From Cyclobacteriaceae bacterium (lineage in GTDB: Bacteria > Bacteroidota > Bacteroidia > Cytophagales > Cyclobacteriaceae): a stretch of 64,000 nucleotides of DNA. The translations under genes and the position numbers were made by a program. A model generated the notes under the pieces. That model did no database searches. It worked only from the letters and a program-made list of their open reading frames with translations, and was not told the DNA's origin. The DNA lies in the NCBI GenBank assembly GCA_027533395.1, contig JAPZUF010000006.1, positions 62,001 through 126,000 on the forward strand. The letters are read 5' to 3'. Of the stretch, positions 8,720 to 17,474 are shown piece after piece; the first letter of the stretch is position 1, and every line of letters begins with the position of its first letter.

Positions 8720-10333
8720 TTAAAATTTGTTCAATCGTTTCTCAATAGTTTTAAGGATGCTGATAATTTCAGATGCAGATTTTTTAAATTCATTTTTAGA
8801 TTTCTCCCTATTCTCTATTGACCACTTAATTACTTCACCTATCAATTTTGATTTTGCCTGTCTTTTATCTTCTCCCTTAAGTAAACTTATTTGTTTAACA
8901 TCCTGCTCAAATCTTTGAGGATAGTAATCTTCAATATTATTCTTAGTGAAATTTAAAAAATGGTTCTTATTCCAGGATGGAAAAGCTTTGACTAATGATG
9001 AGATTGAACGCTTACCAGCTTCATCACCATCTGCAATTACCCAAGCTCTTTTAAGGTATATTGGTTTTGTATGTACGAAAACAAATAATCGATGAAAATC
9101 ACTAAACCTAGTCTCTAAATCATTTACTCCTTTAGCCGCTATTGTTTTTAGTCTTCCATAAAGATTAGGAGTAAAATATGGAATTAGTATATCTTTAATA
9201 ATGCTTTCTGCTGAAGATTCTTCTAACAATAAATAACCATCATATAAATCGAAGTCATTAAAATCGTATCCTAATTTTTCTAAAACTTGCATTCTCGAGT
9301 TCGGGTCATTTTTAATAATTCTTAAATTTGTTGTTGGTAATTTTAGAGATTCACCTGTAAAATTTAAATCTGTAAATATGATTTTACTTTCTGGGAGTCC
9401 TCCTAGGTATTTGAGTATAATATTTGAGTGTGTAGATATAACGAACTGATTATTTTCTGACTTTAGGATTATAAGATTTAGTAATTTTTTTAGAGCTTTA
9501 GGATGTATATCATTTTCTAGCTCCTCAATTAAAAATAGCTTGTTATCTTCCGTTAATAAGGTAACTATAAAACCCAGTATATTGATAACACCTTCACCCA
9601 TTGATCTAACTTGTATCATATCCTTACTTGAAACATAGATTCCCGGCTCAAATCCGTTTCCAATTTGTTGGTCTACTGGAATTATTCCAACCCTAAACCC
9701 AAGTATATCATTACATAAGGTGTTAAATTGGTCATGCTTTGGATGAGATGGGTTTTCTAGTCTTTGGATTCTTGTTGCAATATTTCGCATCCCCTCTTGA
9801 ATTTTAAAAAATTCATCATGCTTTATAATAGGGTCATAATATTCAGTCTTACGTTTAGCTAAAAATGGAAATATAAAATTTGACTTTGTCTCGATATCTG
9901 GAAATTTGAAATATCCTTTAGCCATTTTAACCGTCTTGTCAAATTTATTTTTTGACTTTGATTTATTCAAATTCCAATAGTCGTAACGAGAATCTACGCA
10001 AAAAAATTCCGGCAAAACTTTGCCATCTTTATTCAATTTTAAAATCCAACAAATATCTATTTCCTTAGTATTACTACTCGAAATAAAATCCTTTAATGCG
10101 AATCTGTATTCATCTCCAATATCAGTTAACCTAATAACAGTCTTTAGCTGGGTTTCGTTTATGCGAATATCTTTTTTTCCTAATGATTCGTATTGAAGAT
10201 TCATTAAGGCTTGAATAATAGTTGTTTTACCAGAGTTATTTTCACCAATAAGCAAATTAATACTTGGCGAGAATTCTAGCTTGGCATAATTAAAACTCTT
10301 CAGATCTTCAATTTCAAGAAGTTTTACTTTCAT
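8720..10333 (-). CDS. OLD-family ATPase with C-terminal TOPRIM nuclease domain
   Basis: I place the start at the ATG at 10333 (MKVKLLEIEDLKSFNYAKLEF, the normal beginning of this family), giving 537 residues; an in-frame ATG at 10450 would add 39 atypical residues. The ABC-type ATPase part has Walker A GENNSGKTT (about residue 30), the signature-like SMGEGVINIL, Walker B LFLIEELEND and the H-loop STHSNIILKYL. The C-terminal TOPRIM domain has LLLEESSAESII with the catalytic glutamate and WVIADGDEAG with the DxD metal ligands. OLD proteins are ATP-regulated nucleases used in phage defence (for example P2 Old and GajA). There is no UvrD-type helicase (GajB) next to it, so it is not a standard Gabija system. 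Its convergent neighbour is the TnsE-like gene; a TraB/TIKI-like gene lies upstream on the same strand. Confidence 0.85.
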   Translation of the reverse strand: MKVKLLEIEDLKSFNYAKLEFSPSINLLIGENNSGKTTIIQALMNLQYESLGKKDIRINETQLKTVIRLTDIGDEYRFALKDFISSSNTKEIDICWILKLNKDGKVLPEFFCVDSRYDYWNLNKSKSKNKFDKTVKMAKGYFKFPDIETKSNFIFPFLAKRKTEYYDPIIKHDEFFKIQEGMRNIATRIQRLENPSHPKHDQFNTLCNDILGFRVGIIPVDQQIGNGFEPGIYVSSKDMIQVRSMGEGVINILGFIVTLLTEDNKLFLIEELENDIHPKALKKLLNLIILKSENNQFVISTHSNIILKYLGGLPESKIIFTDLNFTGESLKLPTTNLRIIKNDPNSRMQVLEKLGYDFNDFDLYDGYLLLEESSAESIIKDILIPYFTPNLYGRLKTIAAKGVNDLETRFSDFHRLFVFVHTKPIYLKRAWVIADGDEAGKRSISSLVKAFPSWNKNHFLNFTKNNIEDYYPQRFEQDVKQISLLKGEDKRQAKSKLIGEVIKWSIENREKSKNEFKKSASEIISILKTIEKRLNKF

Positions 10334-10668
10334 ACTTATACTTTTCTTTTCTAAAATAAAATTCTTCCTTGATGGAAATCTTAATCCTAATTGTTGTCTT
10401 TTTATACTAAATGAAAAAGATTCTTCATAAATAGACAATAAGCCATACATGTTATTTTGAACATAATTTAAAGAAACTACTCAGAATGTTATACTGATAT
10501 TTTATTTAAACTTAATTCTGTCAAACGTAAATTATAATGAAAACTCTATAAGTTATCTACAAAATAATTATTGCAAATTAATGTGGAATCAATGATACTA
10601 CTATAGCTAAAATATTTTGCTTTTTGTTATTTATTAAATAAAGTATTTTGATGTGTGTTGTATAGAAA
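10334..10668. other. Spacer between OLD and TraB-like genes
   Basis: This 335-bp AT-rich stretch includes the possible 39-codon extension of the OLD gene (10334-10450). No other coding frame, strong hairpin or clear promoter match was found. It presumably holds the promoter of the OLD gene. Confidence 0.4.
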
Positions 10669-11343
10669 TTATACATCACTGCTATAAAGTGACCAATTTA
10701 ATTTTACTTCTGATTTTTTTTCAAATTCTACTATTTTTTCAGTTATTGTTTTTCGGTGAGCTGCTCCACACATAAAAATTGCAGTCTTAAATGGTTTCCG
10801 TTTACAATATGAGTAAATGTTACTTAACATTGAATTTTCATAAGCATCAATGCTGGAATTTACTAGTTGATGAAATTTTACATCATTAATAATACTATAT
10901 TCTAGACTTCTCATCTCTTCTTGTAATTTAACACTTTGTATGCTATTTAGAAACTGAAAACCTCCATGGGTTTCCAATAATATGTAATTATCCAAAAGTC
11001 TTTGGTAACTAATGTTTTCGGATATGATTTTAGTTTTTATTTCAAACTCTTCTGATAGACCAATATCTAGGACTGGGACATACTCAAAAATATTACTTTG
11101 ACTGTATATCTGCATGGTTTTTACCTCTAACCGATCGTTGAAGATACCAAATTGAGAAAACAACATCTGGTGATAATCAGAATAACTATTTTCAAATGCT
11201 TCTAAAAATATAACATCAGGTTTTATGGACTGGAGAATTTTTGACAATTCATCAGAATTACATTTTCCGATTTCGTTATGAACAGTTGATATGAGAATTA
11301 TATTATGCAAGATGACGATTTTAATAACCACGTAGGTAAACAT
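10669..11343 (-). CDS. TraB/TIKI-superfamily-like protein
   Basis: The 224-residue protein opens with IILISTVHNEIGKCNSDEL then IKPDVIFLEAF, matching the TraB/TIKI/EreA-like pattern of a strand ending in a conserved His, then PDvvxLE. Near the end AIFMCGAAHRKTI resembles the second conserved GaxH motif of that fold. Members of the superfamily include metalloproteases and hydrolases; the exact chemistry of bacterial ones is mostly unknown. There is no signal peptide, so it should be cytoplasmic. It is the upstream neighbour of the OLD nuclease gene (about 220-335 bp apart, same strand) and may be a partner. Identification rests on the two short motifs only. Confidence 0.5.
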   Translation of the reverse strand: MFTYVVIKIVILHNIILISTVHNEIGKCNSDELSKILQSIKPDVIFLEAFENSYSDYHQMLFSQFGIFNDRLEVKTMQIYSQSNIFEYVPVLDIGLSEEFEIKTKIISENISYQRLLDNYILLETHGGFQFLNSIQSVKLQEEMRSLEYSIINDVKFHQLVNSSIDAYENSMLSNIYSYCKRKPFKTAIFMCGAAHRKTITEKIVEFEKKSEVKLNWSLYSSDV

Positions 11344-11368
11344 TCCAAATAACTAAACTATACCACAA

Positions 11369-11566
11369 TTAAGTTTCATTCAACAATTGCGCAGACATTT
11401 GATGGAAGTCCTTATCAATTTTCCTACTATCCCCACATTTAACAAACATTTTGTTGCTGGATGTGCGGCCATTCTCTAAACTTAAATTTTTATCAGGGAT
11501 TTCTTTAGACTCTTTTGTAGTCACTTTGTCCCCGAGCGCACTCTTTTGCAAGCTTTGATGTCGCAT
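11369..11566 (-). CDS. Doubtful small ORF after the KAP NTPase gene
   Basis: A 65-codon frame lies 31 bp downstream of the KAP gene on the same strand. The product is hydrophilic, rich in Lys, Ser, Asp and Asn, and has no recognisable domain. It could be a small partner protein, a remnant, or chance. Its only support is position between two real genes. Confidence 0.25.
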   Translation of the reverse strand: MRHQSLQKSALGDKVTTKESKEIPDKNLSLENGRTSSNKMFVKCGDSRKIDKDFHQMSAQLLNET

Positions 11567-11597
11567 GAGGATTGCTGCTTACAAATGTGTGCACGTG

Positions 11598-14198
11598 TTA
11601 ATCATCAGAATTTCTCATTTTCAAATGAATTGGTATTACTTTAAATTCGAACGGAACGAAGATGGAGAAATTGTGTTCCTCAAATTTTTGAAAGAACTCT
11701 TTAAACTCTTTCAGGTATGTCCACTTTTCTTCATCCATTTGACTTAGCAATTCTTTAAACGCAGTCCAACTATCATACATTTCTATACTGAATTCACTTA
11801 CTCCAAATGATTTTTGTTTAAACACCTCAGGTTTTATAATTTCAAGTAAAAACGTGTCGAAGTTCTTCAAAATCACAGAACGCATTATCTCCTTAGCTTC
11901 TGGAAGAAATTCGTAAGTTCTAGTAAATCTACCGCCACCAACATCTTGACGATTAGTTCTTTGGCAGCTATAAAAGAGTCTCCATGTATTCTTGTCCAAC
12001 GTTTCCTTTTCATTACAATATGTTCTAAAATAGTTAACCAATATTTTTTCAAACTCTTCTTTTGGAAGACCAAAATCATCTGAAAAATCATTATTTATTA
12101 GTGATGCTACCTCTGCTTCAAAAATGTAGGGGCTATTTGATTTTTCGAACAAACTTCTTACAAATAATTGATATTGCTCTTTCCCTCCCTTAGTTGAATA
12201 GAATTTTCTCTCAATGTTACTGTCATAGTTATTAAGCTTACTTAACAAGTCACGGCCTTCATAACCTACTAAGTCACGAGTGATAAAATTTGGGTTTTTT
12301 GTCTTTTGATTGGCAAGATGGAATATAGCTCGTATAACTTTTTCAAAGTCTTCCTTGTTATCAAATGACTTAATTCGACTAAATCTATCTTGCAACTCAT
12401 ATTCAAACCCATTTTCAACCCATCGAGTTATCAAGGAATTGAACTCCTCTTGTGGCAAGAGCCTTCCATTGCTAAAATCAATTTCAGAAAGATTTCCTTC
12501 CAAAAGATTATATGCAAAATATCGGTTGAATTTGCTAGGGTGAACAACTGATAAGTGAGAACGTGATGACCCAAAAGCCTTGGCACTTGTGAAGATATTG
12601 CCTATCAATTCAATAATTTTTTTGACTTCGTTGTCTGGTACAGATAGGTCTTTGTTGTATTTATGGAGATATTCCTCTATTACATAGGAATATTTTTGTG
12701 AGCTATCAGAATTATGCCCTCCATCTCTCTCAATATTCTTTAAATTGTAAGTAAACTCTGTATCGTTCCTTTTTGATGTCATCAAAAACTCATCTGTCCT
12801 TTTAAATAGCAATTCGTAAACGGATGGGTACTTTAGTCGAAGGAGTTCAAGTCTTAAAAAATCAAAGAACTCAACCTCGCCTATTAACTTGTTTAGATTT
12901 AATAATAGGGAATTTGTAAGTCTTGTAACGTCTCTCATCGTCTCCAGCCATTCATTTAGATAAGTCGGGACTGTTGAAGCAGTTCCAATTATTTCTCTTT
13001 CAATATCTGAATGAAATTGTTCTGGGAAGGCACCCTTTATCTTCTCCGCCAATTTGTGTCTAAATATATCCTTTTTGAAAAACGGCAACGTTACTTCTAT
13101 TTGAAAGATTTTTTCCAAAAACTTCTCATGATTATATGGATTGTGCTCTTCAAGCGCGGAAGTCACATAATTTTTGTCGTATGCAACAATAAAGAATGTG
13201 TTATGAAAATTGGCTGTGTTTCTCATTAACCTTATTACTTCAATTATCTCCTCTTTATCCAGCCTATCTAAATCATCTATAAAGACAATAATTTTCTTTC
13301 CTATTTTTTTAAGGGTATCATTTATTTCGTTAAACAAGCTGTCAATGGATTCAAAGCCAGTTGCAAAGGTTACAGTAGCTTGAATTGACCTGCTCATTGC
13401 ATTGTCATCAAGTGTGATTAGTTTATTTGAATATTGGATTAATAGTCTTGATAAGGATGAGTGATGAGGGCTTATTACTTGTTGAATTGTATCGAAAAAG
13501 TCCTGAACAATTGATTTCGGATTGCTACTATTCCATGGGTTGAAATTGACTTCAATTAAGTCATGTTCTGCTAGATTTCTCTTTAAAAGATCAATAAACG
13601 AGGTTTTCCCTAAACCCCATCTACCATTTATGCCAATCGCAAATGATTTATCGAAATGACTTGCTAGAATCTTTTTTGAAAGTCGAACTGCATATTCATT
13701 ATAACCCAGTTCATCTGCTTTGTCTTTTCCTAATGGTTCGTCATCAAGAAAAGACTCTGAACTATTTTGAGGCAGAGGCGTTCCTCTTCTGATTAACAAT
13801 AGCCAGTTACTAGCAAATACAAGTAAGATTAAGTCAGCATATTTGATACTTGGAATTGAGGCCAATGCTGTAAAAATCCAGACGTGTGCGTCAAATCTGT
13901 AGTAACAATAAACAATGGATAACAAAGAAAACAATAAGGCTAAGTTTAAAGAAGGTGTGTATTTCTTAAACCTGAGAATGGTAAGAATAAGTAGAAAGAT
14001 TGAGACGGAATAGAAGAATACATCATTATACCAAACTGACTCAACATGACGTAAGATGTTATTAACAACAATGCTTGTGAGTAACTTTTCTAGCTGAACA
14101 TGAAAAACAATAATTACGATTATCAAGAGAGCAATCGCGCCAAATCGTTTTGATACTATTAACTTCAAGAACTTACCAGTTATATTTTCAGAATTCAT
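11598..14198 (-). CDS. Membrane-anchored KAP-family P-loop NTPase
   Basis: The 866-residue protein has a hydrophobic N-terminus with about four membrane segments (near residues 19-35, 58-77, 83-100, 107-136), which in KAP proteins is usually an insertion in or next to the P-loop domain. Walker A is NGRWGLGKTS (about 191-200) and Walker B is IIVFIDDLDRL (about 293-303), the classic KAP FxDDLDRL form. RLMRNTANF and FIVAYDKNYV follow, also typical. The C-terminal 500 residues are alpha-helical with no domain I recognise. KAP NTPases occur in several anti-phage loci and in phage exclusion (PifA), so a defence role is likely but not shown. It is flanked by a long spacer upstream, so it is probably transcribed separately. 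Confidence 0.85.
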   Translation of the reverse strand: MNSENITGKFLKLIVSKRFGAIALLIIVIIVFHVQLEKLLTSIVVNNILRHVESVWYNDVFFYSVSIFLLILTILRFKKYTPSLNLALLFSLLSIVYCYYRFDAHVWIFTALASIPSIKYADLILLVFASNWLLLIRRGTPLPQNSSESFLDDEPLGKDKADELGYNEYAVRLSKKILASHFDKSFAIGINGRWGLGKTSFIDLLKRNLAEHDLIEVNFNPWNSSNPKSIVQDFFDTIQQVISPHHSSLSRLLIQYSNKLITLDDNAMSRSIQATVTFATGFESIDSLFNEINDTLKKIGKKIIVFIDDLDRLDKEEIIEVIRLMRNTANFHNTFFIVAYDKNYVTSALEEHNPYNHEKFLEKIFQIEVTLPFFKKDIFRHKLAEKIKGAFPEQFHSDIEREIIGTASTVPTYLNEWLETMRDVTRLTNSLLLNLNKLIGEVEFFDFLRLELLRLKYPSVYELLFKRTDEFLMTSKRNDTEFTYNLKNIERDGGHNSDSSQKYSYVIEEYLHKYNKDLSVPDNEVKKIIELIGNIFTSAKAFGSSRSHLSVVHPSKFNRYFAYNLLEGNLSEIDFSNGRLLPQEEFNSLITRWVENGFEYELQDRFSRIKSFDNKEDFEKVIRAIFHLANQKTKNPNFITRDLVGYEGRDLLSKLNNYDSNIERKFYSTKGGKEQYQLFVRSLFEKSNSPYIFEAEVASLINNDFSDDFGLPKEEFEKILVNYFRTYCNEKETLDKNTWRLFYSCQRTNRQDVGGGRFTRTYEFLPEAKEIMRSVILKNFDTFLLEIIKPEVFKQKSFGVSEFSIEMYDSWTAFKELLSQMDEEKWTYLKEFKEFFQKFEEHNFSIFVPFEFKVIPIHLKMRNSDD

Positions 14199-14562
14199 AA
14201 ATGTTCAAGGTATAGTAAGCCTAATTTAACAATTACTTTGTCACCTTTGGCTGTTCCTTTGGTTTAATGATTTGCGGCCTACTGCTATTTGTTCAATGAA
14301 TGCGAATAAAATGAAATACCGCACTGTGTTCTCATTTTGTAATAAACAACTTCTCAGCCAATCGTCAATAAGCAGAAGGGATGACAAAGCATAGTAAGTG
14401 TACCGCAGTCGTAAAGCCTCGGCATTATTGGTCCCATTACGGGTAAAAATTTATGTCAAAGTTCTTTTCAACTTAAGGTCAAGAATTTTGGCACGGTTAA
14501 CAATCTATACATGTTACCGTTTCGGTGGTGGTGGTGGTGGTGGTGTTGTAGGCCGAATTTCT
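14199..14562. other. Spacer with in-frame GGT repeat beyond the three-helix protein stop
   Basis: This 364-bp region is without a credible gene. At 14524-14544 there are seven GGT units (ACC on the minus strand), in the same frame as the ACC-rich tail of the gene that stops at 14563. Reading past that TAG would add 21 codons including seven Thr. The rest shows no strong hairpin. The promoter of the KAP gene should lie next to 14199. Confidence 0.45.
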
Positions 14563-15258
14563 CTAATTTGTCTGTCCGGTGGCGGTGGTGGTGGTGTCGA
14601 TGGTTTCTGTTCGTTTTGCATTTTCTTTTAGGTTATGGTCTAAAATATTTTCAAGAGTTTCAATTCTTTTATTTAGAGAGTCCAAATTAATTATTTCTAC
14701 TTGTTGTGGTTTTGGCGGTCTGAAAAGAAGATTTGTTAAAAATGGAATGAAAGCAATCACTATAGTTATTATGGAAAGAAAGATGAATCTTTTCGAAATA
14801 TTTAAGAATCTATACTTCTCGTCATTATTAAACGAATTCTTATCAATATGCTCAGCTAGTTTGTTTTGTAAATACTCTTCGAACTTACTTTCACCTGATA
14901 CATTATCAAATTGTGAGCCATTTTCTTTATAGTATTCTACGAGTTCTTTTTCATACTTAATTAATTGTGTTGGATAAGGTATACCTCCATACTTGTATTC
15001 ATGTGGGAACTTATGATAAGATTTAAATATAAACCATCCTGTTGCAAGTGACGACAATGCAGAAGCAATTACAAATACTAACAAGAAAATTCTCTCCCAG
15101 TTTCTGCACGACACAAAATCAAAATCCTTAACTAGATAAAATTGAATAGCAAAAAGCACTGTTAAAATACCAATTGGAATATTTAAAGAGTTTTCAACTG
15201 ATGCTTTCCGGTCCTCTTCTTTATTGTACCAATCAATTAAAAATTGCAGTTTATCCAT
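14563..15258 (-). CDS. Three-helix membrane protein, fourth gene of TIR-caspase operon
   Basis: The 231-residue protein has predicted membrane helices at about 27-43, 57-80 and 158-179, with a charged cytoplasmic loop between the second and third. After the last helix there is a Pro-rich RPPKPQQ, a short coiled-coil (LDSLNKRIETLENILDHN) and a Thr-rich tail (TTTTAT). I recognise no family, though the two-helix hairpin layout is reminiscent of membrane effectors such as SLATT proteins. It begins 37 bp after the caspase gene on the same strand, so it is probably part of that operon and could be a membrane effector or a protease substrate. That role is inference. Confidence 0.65.
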   Translation of the reverse strand: MDKLQFLIDWYNKEEDRKASVENSLNIPIGILTVLFAIQFYLVKDFDFVSCRNWERIFLLVFVIASALSSLATGWFIFKSYHKFPHEYKYGGIPYPTQLIKYEKELVEYYKENGSQFDNVSGESKFEEYLQNKLAEHIDKNSFNNDEKYRFLNISKRFIFLSIITIVIAFIPFLTNLLFRPPKPQQVEIINLDSLNKRIETLENILDHNLKENAKRTETIDTTTTATGQTN

Positions 15259-15295
15259 TTTAATAGCTCCAATATTTATTTGCGCAATTCAGATT

Positions 15296-16270
15296 CTAAA
15301 TTCGGTTTTTTTTAACTAGTCTTCTATAGTGTTCGCCAAGTGGTGTCAGCTTGCATCCTTTACTTTGCATTGCTGCATGCCACATATGTGTTGCATCTAC
15401 CGGAACTAACAAATTTAAGCGATTGAATTTTTGAAGTATAGAAAACTTTACTGTGTTCTCAGTGACTGGCAATGGCATTCCCGTATCTCGCCCCTTCATT
15501 TCTGGTTCATAAGTTGGATCAAGGGGATAAATAAATCCACTTGTCGGAAAGAACTCAATGATACGTTGTAACTCATCTATAGGAATTGATGGCTTTACTT
15601 TCCTTAGTGAAATAAAGTTTTTAACATTGGTTTTAAAAACAGGACGTTGTTCCCATGCACTTAAGGATTGATCAATATGTGCATATACACTTCCTGGAGT
15701 GATTTCACCAACTAGATTTGCTGCGCTGCCATTTAAAGCATCTACTAAAAGTGTTGTGAAAATTCCGCTACCGTCTTCTTCTGAAGCATATTGTTCCGCA
15801 GTAGATGCAGTGAGGATGGTTAACCCCTCAGATAACACTGCTGTATCCGCCTTCGATGGAGGAGTTCCAGCTATTCCTGAATGACAACTATCTAATATTA
15901 TTACTTTGTTTGTAGCAGGAGACTCATTGGCCATGGTTAGGACTTCATGGAGTGATACACCTTCATCTCCACGTTTCGAGTCTGACCCCAAAAGATAACC
16001 ACCAGTTGCCTCAATATGTCCATGTCCTGCAAAATAAAATAATGCTGTTTCTGATTTAGTTAAAAATAATTCTTGGATGCTGTCTTTTAGAACTCCCCTC
16101 GTGATTGCTCCATTTTTATCAGAAGCTGTCAATAAATTGCAATCGAAATTTTTTGAACCATCCTCATTTCGTTCGAGTATACCTTTAACGTTATTGGCAT
16201 CGTTTACGCATCCAAACAGTCTATTACCTGTCTCATAAAAGTCGATGCCAACAATAAGTGCTTTTTTCAT
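15296..16270 (-). CDS. Caspase-like (C14 family) protease
   Basis: I choose the ATG at 16270, which gives [25 protein letters not shown], the normal start of metacaspase-like domains; a longer frame to 16408 would overlap the upstream TIR gene. The 324-residue protein has the catalytic His in LFYFAGHGH and the catalytic Cys in [10 protein letters not shown], in the usual order and spacing. The C-terminal 100 residues ([32 protein letters not shown]) form a separate domain, perhaps for sensing a signal. It lies 10 bp after one TIR-like gene, with a second TIR-like gene before that. TIR proteins paired with a caspase-like protease are the arrangement described as type IV Thoeris, in which a TIR-made nucleotide activates the protease during infection. 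Confidence 0.88.
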   Translation of the reverse strand: MKKALIVGIDFYETGNRLFGCVNDANNVKGILERNEDGSKNFDCNLLTASDKNGAITRGVLKDSIQELFLTKSETALFYFAGHGHIEATGGYLLGSDSKRGDEGVSLHEVLTMANESPATNKVIILDSCHSGIAGTPPSKADTAVLSEGLTILTASTAEQYASEEDGSGIFTTLLVDALNGSAANLVGEITPGSVYAHIDQSLSAWEQRPVFKTNVKNFISLRKVKPSIPIDELQRIIEFFPTSGFIYPLDPTYEPEMKGRDTGMPLPVTENTVKFSILQKFNRLNLLVPVDATHMWHAAMQSKGCKLTPLGEHYRRLVKKNRI

Positions 16271-16280
16271 AACGCTTTTT

Positions 16281-16652
16281 TTACAGGCTATTAATAAAAT
16301 CTCGAATATTTTCCCAACTCCATTCTTTCGTGTAAACGCCTTCAAGTCTTGTTCGGTCTTCCTTGTAAGCCCAAATAGCAAGTATTTTTTTGCTCTCTTC
16401 CTTTGCACATTGGATTTCCCACTTTTGACCTGATGATTGAAGGGAATTTTTACTTACAAGTACTATTACTCCATCTGATTTCTTTATTCTGATTCGAACT
16501 TTATCTTTCCATCCGGATTCGTATTCCTCTTTAACAGACATGTCAACATATTCAAACGGTGAACTTGTCAAAAGTGATTGTCCTTTCAGAAAATCTCTTT
16601 GCCTTTCGTCTTCAATTGCAAATGCAACGAATATTATTTTTTTGTCAGCCAT
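16281..16652 (-). CDS. TIR-like (ThsB/MTH538-type) protein, short paralogue
   Basis: The 123-residue protein is a single TIR-like domain of the MTH538/ThsB type: [17 protein letters not shown] at the start, [43 protein letters not shown] with the WEI motif carrying the conserved acidic residue, and a C-terminal [14 protein letters not shown]. ThsB proteins make signalling molecules from NAD+ on phage infection. The gene lies between its longer paralogue (49 bp upstream) and the caspase-like gene (10 bp downstream). No membrane segment is present. The protein lacks the PPEL-type loop found in the longer paralogue, replaced by [10 protein letters not shown]. Confidence 0.82.
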   Translation of the reverse strand: MADKKIIFVAFAIEDERQRDFLKGQSLLTSSPFEYVDMSVKEEYESGWKDKVRIRIKKSDGVIVLVSKNSLQSSGQKWEIQCAKEESKKILAIWAYKEDRTRLEGVYTKEWSWENIRDFINSL

Positions 16653-16701
16653 TGTATTTAGGGTTTATTTAAATTGATAAATTTTTGAAATGCTATTAAA
16701 A

Positions 16702-17184
16702 CTATATTTTATTTATGACTTTGGCTAAATTGTCCCAAGTCCAAGTAATTACTTTCATCCCTTTTAATTCTGGCGGAATTGCACCTTTTTTGTTCTTTTT
16801 TATATGCATTCCAATTACAGGAATCCCTTCTTCTCGGGCACACTTTATTTCCCATCTAGCACCACTTGAATGCCAAGTGTTTTTACTTAACAAAACAATA
16901 ACTCCATCACATGATCTTATCTTAGTGCGACATTTTTGTTGCCATATTTTTTCAGTCCAAGGCTCTTTGACTGACATATCTACAAAAGAAAAAGGTGTCT
17001 TCTCGCTCTTAGCTTGAGCAACTAAGTGGTCTCTATACTTTACATCTTCGATAGCAAAGCTTATAAATATCCTTTTTTTGGAATTATCTGAACTGCTAAA
17101 AAGTTCCTTAAGGAGCAAGGCAGTAATTCCAATTCCAATTGCTAACGGTAACATACTACTTGGTTTCTTCTCGTCATTATACAA
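16702..17184 (-). CDS. TIR-like (ThsB/MTH538-type) protein with N-terminal membrane anchor
   Basis: The 160-residue protein has an N-terminal hydrophobic helix (LPLAIGIGITALLLKELF, about residues 12-29) followed by a TIR-like domain: RIFISFAIEDVKYRDHL, FSFVDMSVKEPW, CDGVIVLLSKNTWHSSGARWEIKCAREEGIPVIG and PPELKGMKVITWTWDNLAKVI. It is clearly paralogous to the next gene (16281-16652) but anchored in the membrane. It is the first gene of a four-gene minus-strand operon (TIR, TIR, caspase, membrane protein). Two TIR proteins with different locations in one operon suggest either recognition of different phage cues or cooperation; that is inference. Confidence 0.82.
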   Translation of the reverse strand: MYNDEKKPSSMLPLAIGIGITALLLKELFSSSDNSKKRIFISFAIEDVKYRDHLVAQAKSEKTPFSFVDMSVKEPWTEKIWQQKCRTKIRSCDGVIVLLSKNTWHSSGARWEIKCAREEGIPVIGMHIKKNKKGAIPPELKGMKVITWTWDNLAKVINKI

Positions 17185-17474
17185 TCATTTAGATTTTAGT
17201 TTTCCTAAACATTAAAGTCATCATTTATACTTAATTGATTATTTCGCTTGATTTGGTATAGCGTAGGAATGTGTGACAAGCAAATGTGCCAATGTTTGAA
17301 TTCCAGTATTTGTATAGAGATATATTGGGTAACATCTTAAAACTATTTGAGAGTGGCTATTTTGATGTACTTCATTCTCTGTTTACCATACAGAAAAATT
17401 GATAGAATGGTAAGGCTTGATTTAACCATCCAACCACCACACTTGCGAAGGCATTGTTATGTGCTGTGGCCATT

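Noticed and set aside
8720-10333. Gabija system
   Set aside because: The OLD-type protein resembles GajA, but no UvrD-like helicase (GajB) is adjacent.
14398-14631. Poly-glycine protein on the plus strand
   Set aside because: The Gly run comes from GGT repeats that are the complement of Thr codons in and just after the minus-strand gene; the frame has no other support.
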